64,000 bases of DNA from Salegentibacter mishustinae (GCF_002900095.1 NZ_LLKN01000001.1:62001-126000), one strand, 5' to 3'; positions 1 to 9,516 are shown, counted from the stretch's first letter. Translations and numbers: made by a program. Notes: generated by a model from the letters alone, not told the origin.

Positions 1-1
1 C

Positions 2-655
2 AAAGATAATTTTTGGCATACGCTGGAAGTGGTAGATAATATCGCAGAAAACACCGATGATCTTTGGCTCCGCTGGGCAGCTTTATTGCACGATATTGGA
101 AAAGCCCCTACTAAAAAATTTCATAAGAAAATTGGGTGGACTTTTCACGGGCACGAATTTGTAGGCGCAAAAATGGTCTTCAAACTATTTAAACGGCTAC
201 GTCTTCCGCTAAATGACAAGATGAAATATGTGCAGAAATTGGTTTTAATGAGTTCACGACCAATCGCTATTGTGGACAACGATGTAACCGATTCTGCCGT
301 ACGCCGCCTTATTTTTGACGCAGGTGAAGATATTGAAGATTTGATGACGCTTTGTGAGGCCGATATCACTACTAAAAATCCAAATCGATTTAAGAAATAC
401 CACAATAATTTCAAAGTGGTTCGCACCAAAATGAAAGAGGTGGAAGAGCGTGACCACGTTCGTAATTTTCAACCTCCGGTTACCGGTGAAGAAATTATGG
501 AAACTTTCAATATTAGACCATCCCGTGAAATCGGTATTATAAAAGACACGATTAAAGAAGCAATTCTAGAAGGGGAAATTCCAAACGAACACGAAGCCGC
601 GAGAAATTTAATGCTTAAAAAAGGAAGAGAATTGGGATTATCAGTGAGTAGTTAA
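2..655 (+). CDS. HD-domain tRNA nucleotidyltransferase-like protein, C-terminal part (5' end outside window)
   Basis: The reading frame is open from the first bases, so the gene starts before the window. The visible part opens with a histidine followed by an HD-type metal site (LLHDIGK about 30 residues in) and continues through an all-helical region ending LGLSVSS. This is the arrangement of the HD and C-terminal domains of bacterial poly(A) polymerase/CCA-adding enzymes, which mature tRNA 3' ends; the nucleotidyltransferase head would lie upstream. Because the head is not visible, a stand-alone HD hydrolase cannot be excluded. The next gene starts 29 bases downstream on the same strand. Confidence 0.75.
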   Translation, partial: KDNFWHTLEVVDNIAENTDDLWLRWAALLHDIGKAPTKKFHKKIGWTFHGHEFVGAKMVFKLFKRLRLPLNDKMKYVQKLVLMSSRPIAIVDNDVTDSAVRRLIFDAGEDIEDLMTLCEADITTKNPNRFKKYHNNFKVVRTKMKEVEERDHVRNFQPPVTGEEIMETFNIRPSREIGIIKDTIKEAILEGEIPNEHEAARNLMLKKGRELGLSVSS

Positions 656-684
656 GTTTAGGTTTTTAACTTTCAATTTAAAAT

Positions 685-1710
685 ATGTATAGAAAATCGG
701 TTAAAATTTCCCTGATCCTGGTTTACCTGGTTATTGTTGCCGGTGCAGTGGTAAGAATGACGGGTTCTGGGATGGGTTGCCCTGACTGGCCAAAATGTTT
801 TGGTTATTATATTCCTCCAACCGAAGTTTCAGAACTGGAGTTTCAGGCTAATCGCGAATATGAAAAAGGACAGGTAATAATTGTAGACGAGACTTTAAAA
901 GTAGCAGTAAGCAACTTTACTTCCGCAGAAAACTATTATGAAGAAAATTGGGAAACCTACACAAAACACGACTATGCTATTTTTAATCCAACGCATACCT
1001 GGGTTGAATACATAAATAGGCTTGCCGGGGCTTTAGCGGGTTTTGCCGTACTTATTATGGCTGTACTTTCCTTTAAAAAATGGAAAAAAAGAAAACGAAT
1101 CACTTTGCTTTCCTGGCTTAGCGTTTTTCTTATGGGCTTCCAGGCCTGGCTTGGCGCGACCGTAGTTTATTCGGTTTTATCGCCGGTTAGAATTACCATT
1201 CATATGGTGATGGCACTGGTAATTGTAGCTATCTTACTTTACTTGCTATTTATTTCAGAAGAAAAAAAACTAGCTCACGAGCCAAATAAAACTTTTAGAA
1301 ATTTAATGGTTTTGGCCGTAGTGCTTACCCTAATACAGGTGATTTTTGGAACGCAAGTTAGACAGTTTGTAGATGAACAGGTTAAAATATTTGGTTATAA
1401 CGCTAAAGATATGTGGCTGGAAAACCCCAATCTCACCTTCTATATTCATCGTAGTTTTTCTATCCTTGTTTTACTTGTAAACCTTGTACTCTGGTGGAAA
1501 AACCGAAAACTTCAACTAAAATTTGGTAAAATAAACTGGGTTTTATTGTTCATTTTCCTGGAGATTTTAACCGGCATTGCCATGTATAATTTCGAATTTC
1601 CGTTCACATCGCAACCGCTACATTTGGTGATTGCCGCGGTATTGTTCGGATTTCAATTTTATTTATTATTGGAAAGCTTTGCCGCCGGCAGAAAGTTGAA
1701 AACTTCGTAA
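685..1710 (+). CDS. COX15/CtaA-family haem A synthase
   Basis: Integral membrane protein of 341 residues with about eight hydrophobic segments. It converts haem O to haem A for cytochrome c oxidase. The N-terminal helix runs into the family signature RMTGSGMGCPDWPKC (residues 24-38), with the paired cysteines seen in many CtaA proteins. Four histidines lie at helix ends, H104, H173, H255 and H313, at the spacing expected for the haem-ligand pairs of the two four-helix halves. Length fits the family. No other oxidase gene is visible nearby, so partners must be encoded elsewhere. The start ATG follows the previous stop by 29 bases, so co-transcription is possible. Confidence 0.9.
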   Translation: MYRKSVKISLILVYLVIVAGAVVRMTGSGMGCPDWPKCFGYYIPPTEVSELEFQANREYEKGQVIIVDETLKVAVSNFTSAENYYEENWETYTKHDYAIFNPTHTWVEYINRLAGALAGFAVLIMAVLSFKKWKKRKRITLLSWLSVFLMGFQAWLGATVVYSVLSPVRITIHMVMALVIVAILLYLLFISEEKKLAHEPNKTFRNLMVLAVVLTLIQVIFGTQVRQFVDEQVKIFGYNAKDMWLENPNLTFYIHRSFSILVLLVNLVLWWKNRKLQLKFGKINWVLLFIFLEILTGIAMYNFEFPFTSQPLHLVIAAVLFGFQFYLLLESFAAGRKLKTS

Positions 1711-1715
1711 CTTTG
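1708..1715 (+). promoter_or_regulatory. Candidate -7 promoter element (TAACTTTG)
   Basis: Perfect match to the Bacteroidota -7 consensus TAnnTTTG. It overlaps the stop codon of the haem A synthase gene and lies about 20 bases before the ATG at 1735. No TTG at the ideal -33 position is obvious, so this rests on the -7 element alone. Confidence 0.45.
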
Positions 1716-1734
1716 CCCATTAAAATTTGATATT

Positions 1735-2244
1735 ATGGTTTACCGATTTAGAGTAATTCTTGATGCAGAGGAAGATGTGTTTAGAGATATAGAAATACTG
1801 CAGGAAAACACGCTGGAAGATCTTCATAATACCATTTTACAGTCTTTTGGGTTTGATGGTACAGAGATGGCTTCGTTCTATTTAAGTGACGAAAAATGGG
1901 AACAGGGCGAAGAGTTTTCCCAATTTGATATGGGTGGTGAAGTTCGACTAATGAATGAAACCAGCCTGGAATCTATCTTGGATGAAGATAATAGAAATAT
2001 TATCTATGTTTACGATTTCCTAAAGATGTGGACTTTTCTAATAGAATTGGCCCAGGTTGGCGAAATTGAAGATGGCAGAGATTACCCAAACCTTATGTTT
2101 GTTCACGGGCAAATTCCCGATGAAGCACCAGATAAAGATTTTGTAGGAGAAGATGATGGCGATGCAGGTTCCGGTGATATTTTTGACCAGGGCTTCAACA
2201 CCAATGATTACGACGACCTTTCATTTGATGAAAACTGGAATTGA
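1735..2244 (+). CDS. Plasmid pRiA4b ORF-3-like family protein
   Basis: Acidic soluble protein of 169 residues. The N-terminal half (YRFRVILDAEEDVFRDIEI, then LEDLHNTILQSFGFDGTEMASFYLSD) matches the pRiA4b ORF-3 fold, a small domain of unknown biochemical role that is common as a single chromosomal gene in flavobacteria. The last 45 residues are very rich in Asp, Gly and Asn and are probably disordered. The family name comes from a plasmid gene, but nothing else here suggests a plasmid or transposon. A promoter-like TAACTTTG lies just upstream, so it may be transcribed separately from the haem A synthase gene. Confidence 0.8.
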   Translation: MVYRFRVILDAEEDVFRDIEILQENTLEDLHNTILQSFGFDGTEMASFYLSDEKWEQGEEFSQFDMGGEVRLMNETSLESILDEDNRNIIYVYDFLKMWTFLIELAQVGEIEDGRDYPNLMFVHGQIPDEAPDKDFVGEDDGDAGSGDIFDQGFNTNDYDDLSFDENWN

Positions 2245-2256
2245 TTACAAAGTAAT

Positions 2257-2513
2257 CATCCCGAACTCGCTTCGGGAACCTGGTTTATCGTCATCCTGAA
2301 TTTATTTCAGGATCTAAGTAGTTCATATCTCAATAAGAAACGTCATTACGAACGGAGTGAAGTAATCTTTAATTTAAATTACCAAAATCTGACAGATTGC
2401 TTCGTACCTCGTAATGACGATAACTTGAATAATAAAATTTTAGCTACAGTTTATCCCTTATATTCGGGACGGAAAATAACAATACTAAGATTTCCGCCTT
2501 CGCGGAAATGACA
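2257..2513. repeat. Cluster of four palindromic intergenic repeats
   Basis: Four palindromes lie side by side in the 283-base gap. They are CCCGAA/TTCGGG (from about 2259), ATCCTGAA/TTTCAGGAT (2293-2313), a long inverted repeat from CGTCATTACGA at 2341 to TCGTAATGACG ending at 2419, and TTTCCGC/GCGGAAA (2491-2508). The second is the commonest repeat in this window. No gene is supported in the gap. Confidence 0.75.
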
Positions 2514-2527
2514 AAACTATATACTGA

Positions 2528-3586
2528 ATGATCAACCTTTTTAATGCGCAAATTGAATCCCTTTCTATTCACAGAGTGGGCAATAAAAGCCGAAATGAGA
2601 ACATTTTTCTCTCTGCGGCTCCTTATCAATTAAATGATGAAATCACTCCTTTAATCAAGGAATATTTTCTTAAATCATTTAGAGAAAAAGAAGAAAATTA
2701 CTTTAATTTCTCTCACGATACCGATATTGAATTCAACGAATTATACAATTTAGCCAATGCTATTTTTGATAATCCTGAAAATATTCATGAAGCTTCAAAA
2801 AAGATCACCACTTTATTATTTGAGCAGTCTTCCCATCCACACATCAAGAGCGGAGAAGTATATGTAGTATATTTTGAAAACCTACAGATTGATAATGAAA
2901 AGGTTTCAGGAATTGGCATTTTTAAATCTGAATTAAAGCACGACTTCCTGCAATTTCAAGAAAACGGCAGTATTTTGGAGATGATTGTTCAGCAGGGAAT
3001 AAATTTGAATAAACTGGATAAAGGCGCGTTAATTTTCAATAAAAACCGTGCTGAAGGATATAAGATCCTCTCGGTAGATTCTAATAAATACGATACTAAA
3101 TACTGGCTGGAAAACTTTTTAGGGGTCGATGTAATGCGTGATGAAAATTACAACACTAAAAGTTACCTAAACTTCTGTAAGAATTTTGCTAAAGACGTGG
3201 TTTTGCCTGCGGAAGACAAAAAAGAAGAAGTGATGTTTATGAACCGAAGTATGGATTACTTCGCCAAGAATGACGACTTTGAAGAAAGTAATTTCCTGAA
3301 TTCAGTAATAGACAATCCTGATTTGGTACCCGAATTTCAGCATTATAAAACTGAAAAAGCGCCTAAATATAAGATTGAAGACCTCACCAATTTCCCAATC
3401 GCCAACAAAGCGGTGACCGATGCTCGTAAGAAAATTAAAAGCGTTATCAATCTTGATACGAACATTCAGATTAAAATGGATTTTGTAAATGCTGAATCGG
3501 CCGATAAGTTTGTGGAAAAAGGCTGGGACGAAGAAAAACAGATGTATTATTACCTGGTTTACTTTAATAAAGAAGAAAAGAGTTAA
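2528..3586 (+). CDS. Nucleoid-associated protein, NdpA/YejK family
   Basis: Soluble protein of 352 residues. The layout matches the 37-kDa nucleoid-associated protein family. The N-terminus has the pattern HRVGNKSRNENIFLS. A central part reads VVYFENLQIDNEKVSGIGIFKSE, and then comes FLGVDVMRDENYNTKSYLNFCKNF, a stretch well conserved across the family. These proteins bind DNA or the nucleoid; the exact role is not settled. The gene is monocistronic: a repeat cluster precedes it and a strong hairpin terminator follows within 20 bases of the stop. Confidence 0.85.
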   Translation: MINLFNAQIESLSIHRVGNKSRNENIFLSAAPYQLNDEITPLIKEYFLKSFREKEENYFNFSHDTDIEFNELYNLANAIFDNPENIHEASKKITTLLFEQSSHPHIKSGEVYVVYFENLQIDNEKVSGIGIFKSELKHDFLQFQENGSILEMIVQQGINLNKLDKGALIFNKNRAEGYKILSVDSNKYDTKYWLENFLGVDVMRDENYNTKSYLNFCKNFAKDVVLPAEDKKEEVMFMNRSMDYFAKNDDFEESNFLNSVIDNPDLVPEFQHYKTEKAPKYKIEDLTNFPIANKAVTDARKKIKSVINLDTNIQIKMDFVNAESADKFVEKGWDEEKQMYYYLVYFNKEEKS

Positions 3587-3603
3587 GAAAATCTTCTAAA
3601 ATT

Positions 3604-3654
3604 AATAGCCACGAATACACAAATATTATTAGTGAATTCGTGGCTATTTTTTTT
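3604..3654 (+). terminator. Rho-independent terminator after the nucleoid-associated protein gene
   Basis: A 13-base stem AATAGCCACGAAT (3604-3616) pairs with ATTCGTGGCTATT (3636-3648) and is followed by a run of T. The first arm resembles a dispersed sequence seen again at 25441 (GCCACGAATACACGAATATT), so the terminator may derive from a repeat. Confidence 0.85.
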
Positions 3655-3697
3655 CAACTGTTTTTACATTAAAAAAGTTGTATAAAAAGTATAGTTT

Positions 3698-3790
3698 CGT
3701 CAAGCTGAATTTATTGCAGCTTATAACCTGTTCTAATTATCGACATTTTTGATCCTGAAATATCCCGAAGTTTCGGGACAGGATGACGAT
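3698..3790. repeat. Two palindromic repeats in the convergent gap
   Basis: The first is AGCTGAAtttattgCAGCT (3702-3721). The second is a nested palindrome in which TCCTG and CAGGA enclose CCCGAA/TTCGGG (about 3752-3783), followed by GATGACGA. Both are variants of the TCCTGAA...TTCAGGATGACG family found throughout the window. Confidence 0.65.
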
Positions 3791-3824
3791 TTTAAGGAAA
3801 GTTCTCACACAACCCATTTTTCTT

Positions 3825-4895
3825 CTAAGAACTTTCCAGCAAACGTTTCATATTTACATCTTCATAATTACGCCGCACAAAATCTAAAGCAGTTCTAAGA
3901 ATTTGTCCCATGGTGCTTGCACGTTTAAACTTCATATCGTTGGTATAGCGATATAAATCTTTCCTTAAGGTTTTCACATTTGCCTGGGTAGATACGTGAT
4001 CATTTATCATGCAACGCAATAATTCTTTGTAACGTGGGCGGGTATTAATAATCCTTTTGGCGAGCAGGGAGCGCTCCTCTTTTCTATATTGCTCAATAGA
4101 AGATTCCTGCAGTTTCTCCTGCACAAGCTGCACCATCTTAAGATTCTCTTTAAAGAACTGCGGTCTATAAACTTTTAAATTTCCTTCAAAACACTGCTGA
4201 TCAAAATCTATCGCCCTTATTTGATATTCGACGTGATCAAAATCGTGAGTTGGAATTACCACGTAATTGTAGGAACGCATATCTCCCAATAATCGCACTG
4301 TACAGCGCTCATTAAATTTCACAAATTGCTTGGCTATTTGGGTTTGCGCCCTGTTATCACAACTTGGTAAATGTTCTTCTATAAAAACATCTCCGGGAAT
4401 ACCGGCAATATGTTCTTCAATTAAAGTATCCTTATATACCAAAAAATTAATTCGGTGTGGGGAAAGCAAATGCTCAAATTCAAGTCCGTAGATTCTGGAA
4501 GCATCAGCCTTTTTTACATAGAAATAAGTAAAACTATCATTTAAGATATTTCGCACTTTTATACGGAAAGGTTTTGAATTTCCGAAGGTGCAATAATCAA
4601 TAGCATCAACATTTAAGAATTCCAGCGAGTCGTCACTTCCATCCGAATGCATAATGGTGTACACCTGTTTTAGGCTATTATCTATTTCCTCTCTTTCAAA
4701 ATCGGGATAATAACAACGCACCCAAAAAGTATCTTCTTCGTGCTGATCGTATACTACAACCGAGCCTGAAAATCGCAACAAATCATCGTAAAAAACAGGG
4801 ATTTTGGTGTTTCGGTTATGTTTGGCCAGATATCGATTTAACCTTTCATTTACAGCAAATGAAGGTTTCTTCTTAGACATCAGCTTTTCTTCCAT
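3825..4895 (-). CDS. Conserved hypothetical protein, 356 residues
   Basis: I do not recognise this protein. It has no signal peptide or membrane segment. The first 130 residues look like a beta-rich domain of the PilZ/signalling type (VVVYDQHEEDTFWVRCYYPD, then the repeated turn FGNSKPFRIKV). The middle contains RLLGDMRSYNYVVIPTHDFD and YQIRAIDFDQQCFEGN. The C-terminal 90 residues are basic and helical (LLAKRIINTRPRYKELLRC, FKRASTMGQILRTALDFVRR). IDFDQQC resembles the catalytic region of a kinase-like fold, but this is only an impression. An alternative start is the Met six codons in. The ABC transporter genes diverge from it with 94 bases between starts. Confidence 0.6.
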   Translation of the reverse strand: MEEKLMSKKKPSFAVNERLNRYLAKHNRNTKIPVFYDDLLRFSGSVVVYDQHEEDTFWVRCYYPDFEREEIDNSLKQVYTIMHSDGSDDSLEFLNVDAIDYCTFGNSKPFRIKVRNILNDSFTYFYVKKADASRIYGLEFEHLLSPHRINFLVYKDTLIEEHIAGIPGDVFIEEHLPSCDNRAQTQIAKQFVKFNERCTVRLLGDMRSYNYVVIPTHDFDHVEYQIRAIDFDQQCFEGNLKVYRPQFFKENLKMVQLVQEKLQESSIEQYRKEERSLLAKRIINTRPRYKELLRCMINDHVSTQANVKTLRKDLYRYTNDMKFKRASTMGQILRTALDFVRRNYEDVNMKRLLESS

Positions 4896-4989
4896 ATTAT
4901 ATCAGCTTTTCATCAAAAATAAGCTTTCTAAGGCGAAATCTGTAACAATTGTCTAACTTCGTCGTCATACTTTAAACTTTTCTTCAATT

Positions 4990-5895
4990 TTGGAAACAAT
5001 TCTAAGTCTCAAAGACCTTACTAAAAAATATGGCGCGCTAACCGCGGTAGACAGCTTGTCTTTCACCATAGAAAAAGGCAACGTATATGGTATTTTAGGC
5101 CCTAACGGAAGTGGAAAATCTACTACCCTTGGGATGGTACTTAATGTAGTAAATAAAACCTCAGGGGAATTCGCCTGGTTTGGTGGTAATACTGAAACAC
5201 ACGAAGCTTTAAAAAAAGTAGGTGCCATAATTGAGCATCCTAACTTTTACCCTTATATGACAGCGGTGCAAAACCTGGCTTTGGTTTGTAAAATTAAAGA
5301 CGTTTCTCGTGATAAAATTGAAGAAAAGCTGGAAATCGTAAACTTACTGGATAGAAAAGACAGTAAGTTTAAAACCTTTTCTCTGGGTATGAAACAGCGT
5401 CTTGCCATAGCTTCTGCCCTACTCAATGATCCGGAAATTTTAATTTTAGATGAACCCACAAATGGATTAGACCCACAGGGGATTCACCAAATTCGAGAGA
5501 TAATCAGGAAGATCGCCGCCGGAGGAACTACCATTTTGCTCGCTTCGCATTTACTGGATGAAGTAGAGAAAGTTTGTTCTCACGTGGTGATTATAAGAAA
5601 CGGCAAGAAGCTTTATAGCGGCCCTGTTGATGCTATAAATGCCAGCCATGGTTTCTTTGAACTACAGGCCAAAAATATGCAGTTATTGCAAGACTTACTT
5701 ATTGCGCATCCGGGAATAGAAAATGTTACAGAAAAGGAAAATGTGGTTACGGCCATTCTTAAAGAGCCTATGGAGGCTGAAGCTATTAACGAATATTTAT
5801 TTGAAAAGGGACTTTCACTTTCTTACCTGGTAAAGCGAAAAGAAAGCCTGGAAGAACAATTCCTTGAATTAACCAATGAAACTCCCGCTGCATAA
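4990..5895 (+). CDS. ABC transporter ATP-binding protein (ABC-2 type exporter)
   Basis: ATPase subunit of 301 residues. Walker A is GPNGSGKST (37-45), the signature is SLGMKQRLAIASALLNDP, Walker B is ILILDEPTNGLDPQG and the switch histidine is in LLASHLLDE. The last 80 residues are the extra C-terminal domain found in single-ATPase exporters of the CcmA/DrrA type. The start is a TTG: an in-frame stop at 4954 and no ATG before Walker A leave it as the best choice. The stop codon shares a base with the start of the permease gene (TAATG), so the two are translationally coupled. The substrate cannot be told; lantibiotic-immunity-like or antibiotic export is common for this type. Confidence 0.9.
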   Translation: METILSLKDLTKKYGALTAVDSLSFTIEKGNVYGILGPNGSGKSTTLGMVLNVVNKTSGEFAWFGGNTETHEALKKVGAIIEHPNFYPYMTAVQNLALVCKIKDVSRDKIEEKLEIVNLLDRKDSKFKTFSLGMKQRLAIASALLNDPEILILDEPTNGLDPQGIHQIREIIRKIAAGGTTILLASHLLDEVEKVCSHVVIIRNGKKLYSGPVDAINASHGFFELQAKNMQLLQDLLIAHPGIENVTEKENVVTAILKEPMEAEAINEYLFEKGLSLSYLVKRKESLEEQFLELTNETPAA

Positions 5896-6731
5896 TGTTA
5901 CGACTTTTAGAGATAGAATATCATAAATTACGCTATAGCCGTTCGGCAAAAATACTGGTTCTCACCTATTTTATTTTAATAACATTTATTGCTTTAATAG
6001 CATCTATCGAATTTAATTTAGGCGCCATTAACTTTCGCGTAGCCGATCAGGGAATTTTTAATTTTCCATATATCTGGCATTTTAATTCTTATATAGCCGC
6101 CTTGCTAAAATTATTCCTGGCTATCGTTATTGTTTCCATGATGTCTAACGAATATACCAACAGGACACTAAAACAGAATTTAATAGACGGCCTAAGCAAG
6201 AAAGAATTCATCGCTTCTAAGTTCTTAACCGTAACGGTATTTTCATTGATCTCTACCATCTTTCTGTTTGTGGTTTCGCTTATCTTAGGACTTTCATTTT
6301 CAGATTTTACCGAGGTTTCTATCATCTTTTCAGATATGGAATATATGATCGCCTATTTCGTAAAACTCACCGGTTTCTTCGCTTTCTGTATGTTTTTAGG
6401 AATTCTTGTAAAACGTTCGGCTTTTGCCCTGGGTTTTCTGTTTATCTGGTGGATCTTAGAAAGTATTGTTTACGGGGTTTTAAAATGGAAAATCTTTAGA
6501 GATTCTGAAGTCGCTGATAACATTGCAAGATTTTTTCCGCTGGAATCTATGAGCAATTTAATTAAAGAACCCTTCTCGAGACTATCGGCGGTACAAACCG
6601 CAGCGACTCAAATAGGTTCAGAAATTGAGAAAGACTATGGAATTCATTGGTATCAATTAATAATTGTGATAATCTGGACTGCTATTTTTGTATTTTTATC
6701 CTACAAGCTCTTAAAAAATAGGGATTTATAG
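5895..6731 (+). CDS. ABC-2 type transporter permease
   Basis: Membrane protein of 278 residues with about six hydrophobic segments: near 20-40, 68-88, 115-135, 150-175, 178-198 and 250-270. It starts with a short cytosolic piece, MLRLLEIEYHKLRYSR, typical of ABC-2 permeases. The loop MMSNEYTNRTLKQNLIDGLSKKEFIASKF is the coupling segment seen in this family. It pairs with the ATPase gene, whose stop it overlaps by one base (TAATG). Together they form a two-gene exporter, presumably a homodimeric complex in the inner membrane. Confidence 0.9.
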   Translation: MLRLLEIEYHKLRYSRSAKILVLTYFILITFIALIASIEFNLGAINFRVADQGIFNFPYIWHFNSYIAALLKLFLAIVIVSMMSNEYTNRTLKQNLIDGLSKKEFIASKFLTVTVFSLISTIFLFVVSLILGLSFSDFTEVSIIFSDMEYMIAYFVKLTGFFAFCMFLGILVKRSAFALGFLFIWWILESIVYGVLKWKIFRDSEVADNIARFFPLESMSNLIKEPFSRLSAVQTAATQIGSEIEKDYGIHWYQLIIVIIWTAIFVFLSYKLLKNRDL

Positions 6732-6753
6732 GTAATAGTATGAAAGTAGCTGA

Positions 6754-9516
6754 ATGAAATTTTCTCATCTTTTTTTTGTCTTTTTTTTGGTTGTGAGTTT
6801 ACAGCTTTATTCCCAACAAGAAGCTTCTAACTGGTATTTTGGAGTTGGAGCCGGACTCTCTTTTCCCAGCTCTAATAGCGATCCTGTAAGCTTGAATAAT
6901 GGGAGGTTACAAACCCTGGAAGGTTCTACAAGTATATCTGACCGAAACGGGAATTTACTTTTCTATACCGATGGTACGGTTGTGTACGATAAGACCCATA
7001 ATATAATGCAGAATGGAAACAGCCTAAAAGGTGACATTTCCACTACACAATCTGCTATTATAGTACCACGGCCGGCTAACCCTGGTCGCTACTTTATTTT
7101 TACCGTAGATAAGCCAGATTATTATCTCACCCCAGGAAACCCTATTGAAGGCGTTAATTTTTCTGAAGTAGATATGAGTCTAAATAATGGTAATGGCGCT
7201 ATAATTAACGGGCAAAAAAATATACATTTAGTAACCTACAACCCATCAAATAGCTTACAAAACGAGTTTAAAAGTTCAGAAAAAATAACCGCCGTAATTG
7301 CGGGAGATTGCTCTTCCTATTGGGTAGTCACTCAATTTATGGATAAATTTTATTCATTTAGAGTGAGCTCTTCCGGGGTGGATACCAACCCGGTTATATC
7401 TGATATTTCCAATAATTTCGCTCCAATTTTAGATGACCAGAAGATCAATATTACTTCCCGGGGATATTTAAAAATTTCTCCCGATGGCCGTAAAATGGCC
7501 GCTGCTTATTCGCAAACTTCCCTGGGCAGTCCCAGAACCGGTGGTGGAAAAAATAGCGGCGAAGTCTATTTGTACGATTTTGATGATGAAACAGGAAGGG
7601 TTACTAATGAAGAATTACTATTGCTGGATACTTATCCTTATGGTGTTGAATTTTCTCCAGAAAGCACTAAACTGTATGTCACCACCAATGAATATGAGGG
7701 TGGTGAGGTCTTACAGGAAAGTAAAATATACCAGTTCAACCTGGAAAGTTCTAATGTTAGAAATTCTGAAACAGTGATCAATTCTTCCAGCAATGTGGCG
7801 GGAGCACTTCAATTAGCAATAAACGGAAAAATTTATCGCGCAGGATACCCGAAAGATGGTGGCTCAGAATCCCATAGCTCTATTTCGGTTATAAGTAATC
7901 CTGGAATGGATCCAGAAAATGTGACTTACAGCCATAATTCAGTAGATATTTCTCCTAACTATGTCAAACTTGGGCTTCCTCCTTTTGTTCAATCCTTATT
8001 TCAGGATAGTTTTGATGTAGATAACCTTTGTTCAGGCGCATCTACAAAATTTACTATTACCGGTGAAAATGATTATGATTCTGTTTTATGGGATTTTGGC
8101 GATGGAAACACTTCCACTACCGAGAATCCGCAACATACTTTCGCTCAACCCGGTACTTATAGCGTAAGTTTGATCAAAACGATTTCAGGTATTCCGCAAG
8201 AGCCGGTTTGTAAAGAAGTTACTATTACCGAGCTGCCAAATATTTCCAATAATTTCACTCTTACTCAATGTGATGTGGGCGATAGCGACCCTAATGATGG
8301 TATAACCGATTTTAATCTGCAACTCGCTCGCGAGGAACTCACTTCTGAGGATCCAGGTCTTCAGCTTTATTTTTATGAAAATGAGAATGATGCGCAAAAT
8401 GATACCGAAAACCAAAACGCCTTAGATAATATTTACAGAAACAACTCCCAGGATCAGGAATTAACGGTAAAAGTTATTGGTTTTAACTCCGATTGTTTTG
8501 AAATCGCCAGTATTAAACTACACACCACAAGCAGTGTAGTTCTTGAGCCCGAAGCCGCTACTGGGTGCGAATTAATGGATGGTGAGGCTGAATTTGATCT
8601 GCCTACCATTGAACAGAATATTATCGCTGAATTAGGACTGAATAGTAGCATAAGTTTAAGCTTTCACGAATCTGAAAATGATGCAGCAGTTGGCGAAAAT
8701 CCTCTTTCAGGCACGTATATATCTGGAGCGAAAACAATTTATATAAGAGCAGAAAATGCCAATGTTTGTTACGGTTTTGGATCTATAGATCTGGAAATAG
8801 CAGCTTTTCCCAGGATTAATAATATTTTGGAATTACAAGCCTGCACCTCAGATTTTCCGCTAACGCTCGGTGATGATCTAAATATAACCAATCCCGAAAA
8901 TTTTGACTTTTTATGGAGTACAGGAGAAAATTCGGAAAGCATTCAGGTAAATGAAGCAGGAGCCTATAGCCTTAGAATTACCGATACTAATTTAGGTTGT
9001 GGCCAGTCAATAGATTTTATCGTAGAAGAATTCCCAAATCCTGAAATTTTAGAACTGGAAATTGAAAATAACGGTCAAAATAGCAGTGTAACCGTGCTTA
9101 CTAACAATATTGAAGGTTTAGAATTTTCTATAGACGACCCCAATGGCCCGTATCAAAACACTCCTACTTTTAGAAATGTTTCAGGCGGCCCACATACTTT
9201 TTATGCCAGAAGTGCAAATTCCTGCGAAGTTGCTCAATTTGCCGAAATAATCTTTGGTTTCCCGGCATTCTTTACGCCAAATAGCGATGGTTATAACGAT
9301 TTTTGGCGTCCGTATGAAACCAATAACAAGGATTTCCAGGTGGAATACATCTATATTTTTGACAGGTATGGAAAACTATTAAAACAATTACCTGGAAATA
9401 CTTCTGGATGGGATGGCAATTATAATGGTAGACCAATGCCATCTAATGATTATTGGTTTAAAGGCAAACTGGCAAATGGTCAGGAATTTAGCGGCCATTT
9501 TACCCTAAAACGTTAA
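6754..9516 (+). CDS. Large secreted PKD-domain protein with type IX secretion C-terminal sorting domain
   Basis: Protein of 920 residues, exported through a cleavable signal peptide (MKFSHLFFVFFLVVSLQLYS-Q). The first 400 residues look like a WD40/YVTN-type beta-propeller (LYDFDDETGRVTNEE, VEFSPESTKLYVTTN). A PKD domain follows near residue 430-480 (LWDFGDGNTSTTENPQHTF). The middle holds repeated beta-sandwich segments, and the C-terminal 85 residues (FFTPNSDGYNDFWRP to FSGHFTLKR) are the gliding-motility-associated CHU_C domain, a type B sorting signal. It should be anchored at or released from the cell surface by the T9SS. The ligand is unknown. It starts 22 bases after the ABC permease, though a functional link is not evident. 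Confidence 0.9.
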   Translation: MKFSHLFFVFFLVVSLQLYSQQEASNWYFGVGAGLSFPSSNSDPVSLNNGRLQTLEGSTSISDRNGNLLFYTDGTVVYDKTHNIMQNGNSLKGDISTTQSAIIVPRPANPGRYFIFTVDKPDYYLTPGNPIEGVNFSEVDMSLNNGNGAIINGQKNIHLVTYNPSNSLQNEFKSSEKITAVIAGDCSSYWVVTQFMDKFYSFRVSSSGVDTNPVISDISNNFAPILDDQKINITSRGYLKISPDGRKMAAAYSQTSLGSPRTGGGKNSGEVYLYDFDDETGRVTNEELLLLDTYPYGVEFSPESTKLYVTTNEYEGGEVLQESKIYQFNLESSNVRNSETVINSSSNVAGALQLAINGKIYRAGYPKDGGSESHSSISVISNPGMDPENVTYSHNSVDISPNYVKLGLPPFVQSLFQDSFDVDNLCSGASTKFTITGENDYDSVLWDFGDGNTSTTENPQHTFAQPGTYSVSLIKTISGIPQEPVCKEVTITELPNISNNFTLTQCDVGDSDPNDGITDFNLQLAREELTSEDPGLQLYFYENENDAQNDTENQNALDNIYRNNSQDQELTVKVIGFNSDCFEIASIKLHTTSSVVLEPEAATGCELMDGEAEFDLPTIEQNIIAELGLNSSISLSFHESENDAAVGENPLSGTYISGAKTIYIRAENANVCYGFGSIDLEIAAFPRINNILELQACTSDFPLTLGDDLNITNPENFDFLWSTGENSESIQVNEAGAYSLRITDTNLGCGQSIDFIVEEFPNPEILELEIENNGQNSSVTVLTNNIEGLEFSIDDPNGPYQNTPTFRNVSGGPHTFYARSANSCEVAQFAEIIFGFPAFFTPNSDGYNDFWRPYETNNKDFQVEYIYIFDRYGKLLKQLPGNTSGWDGNYNGRPMPSNDYWFKGKLANGQEFSGHFTLKR

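Noticed and set aside
1735-2244. Transposon passenger gene (family name refers to plasmid and IS elements)
   Set aside because: No transposase, inverted ends or target duplication is seen; the family is a common single chromosomal gene in this group.
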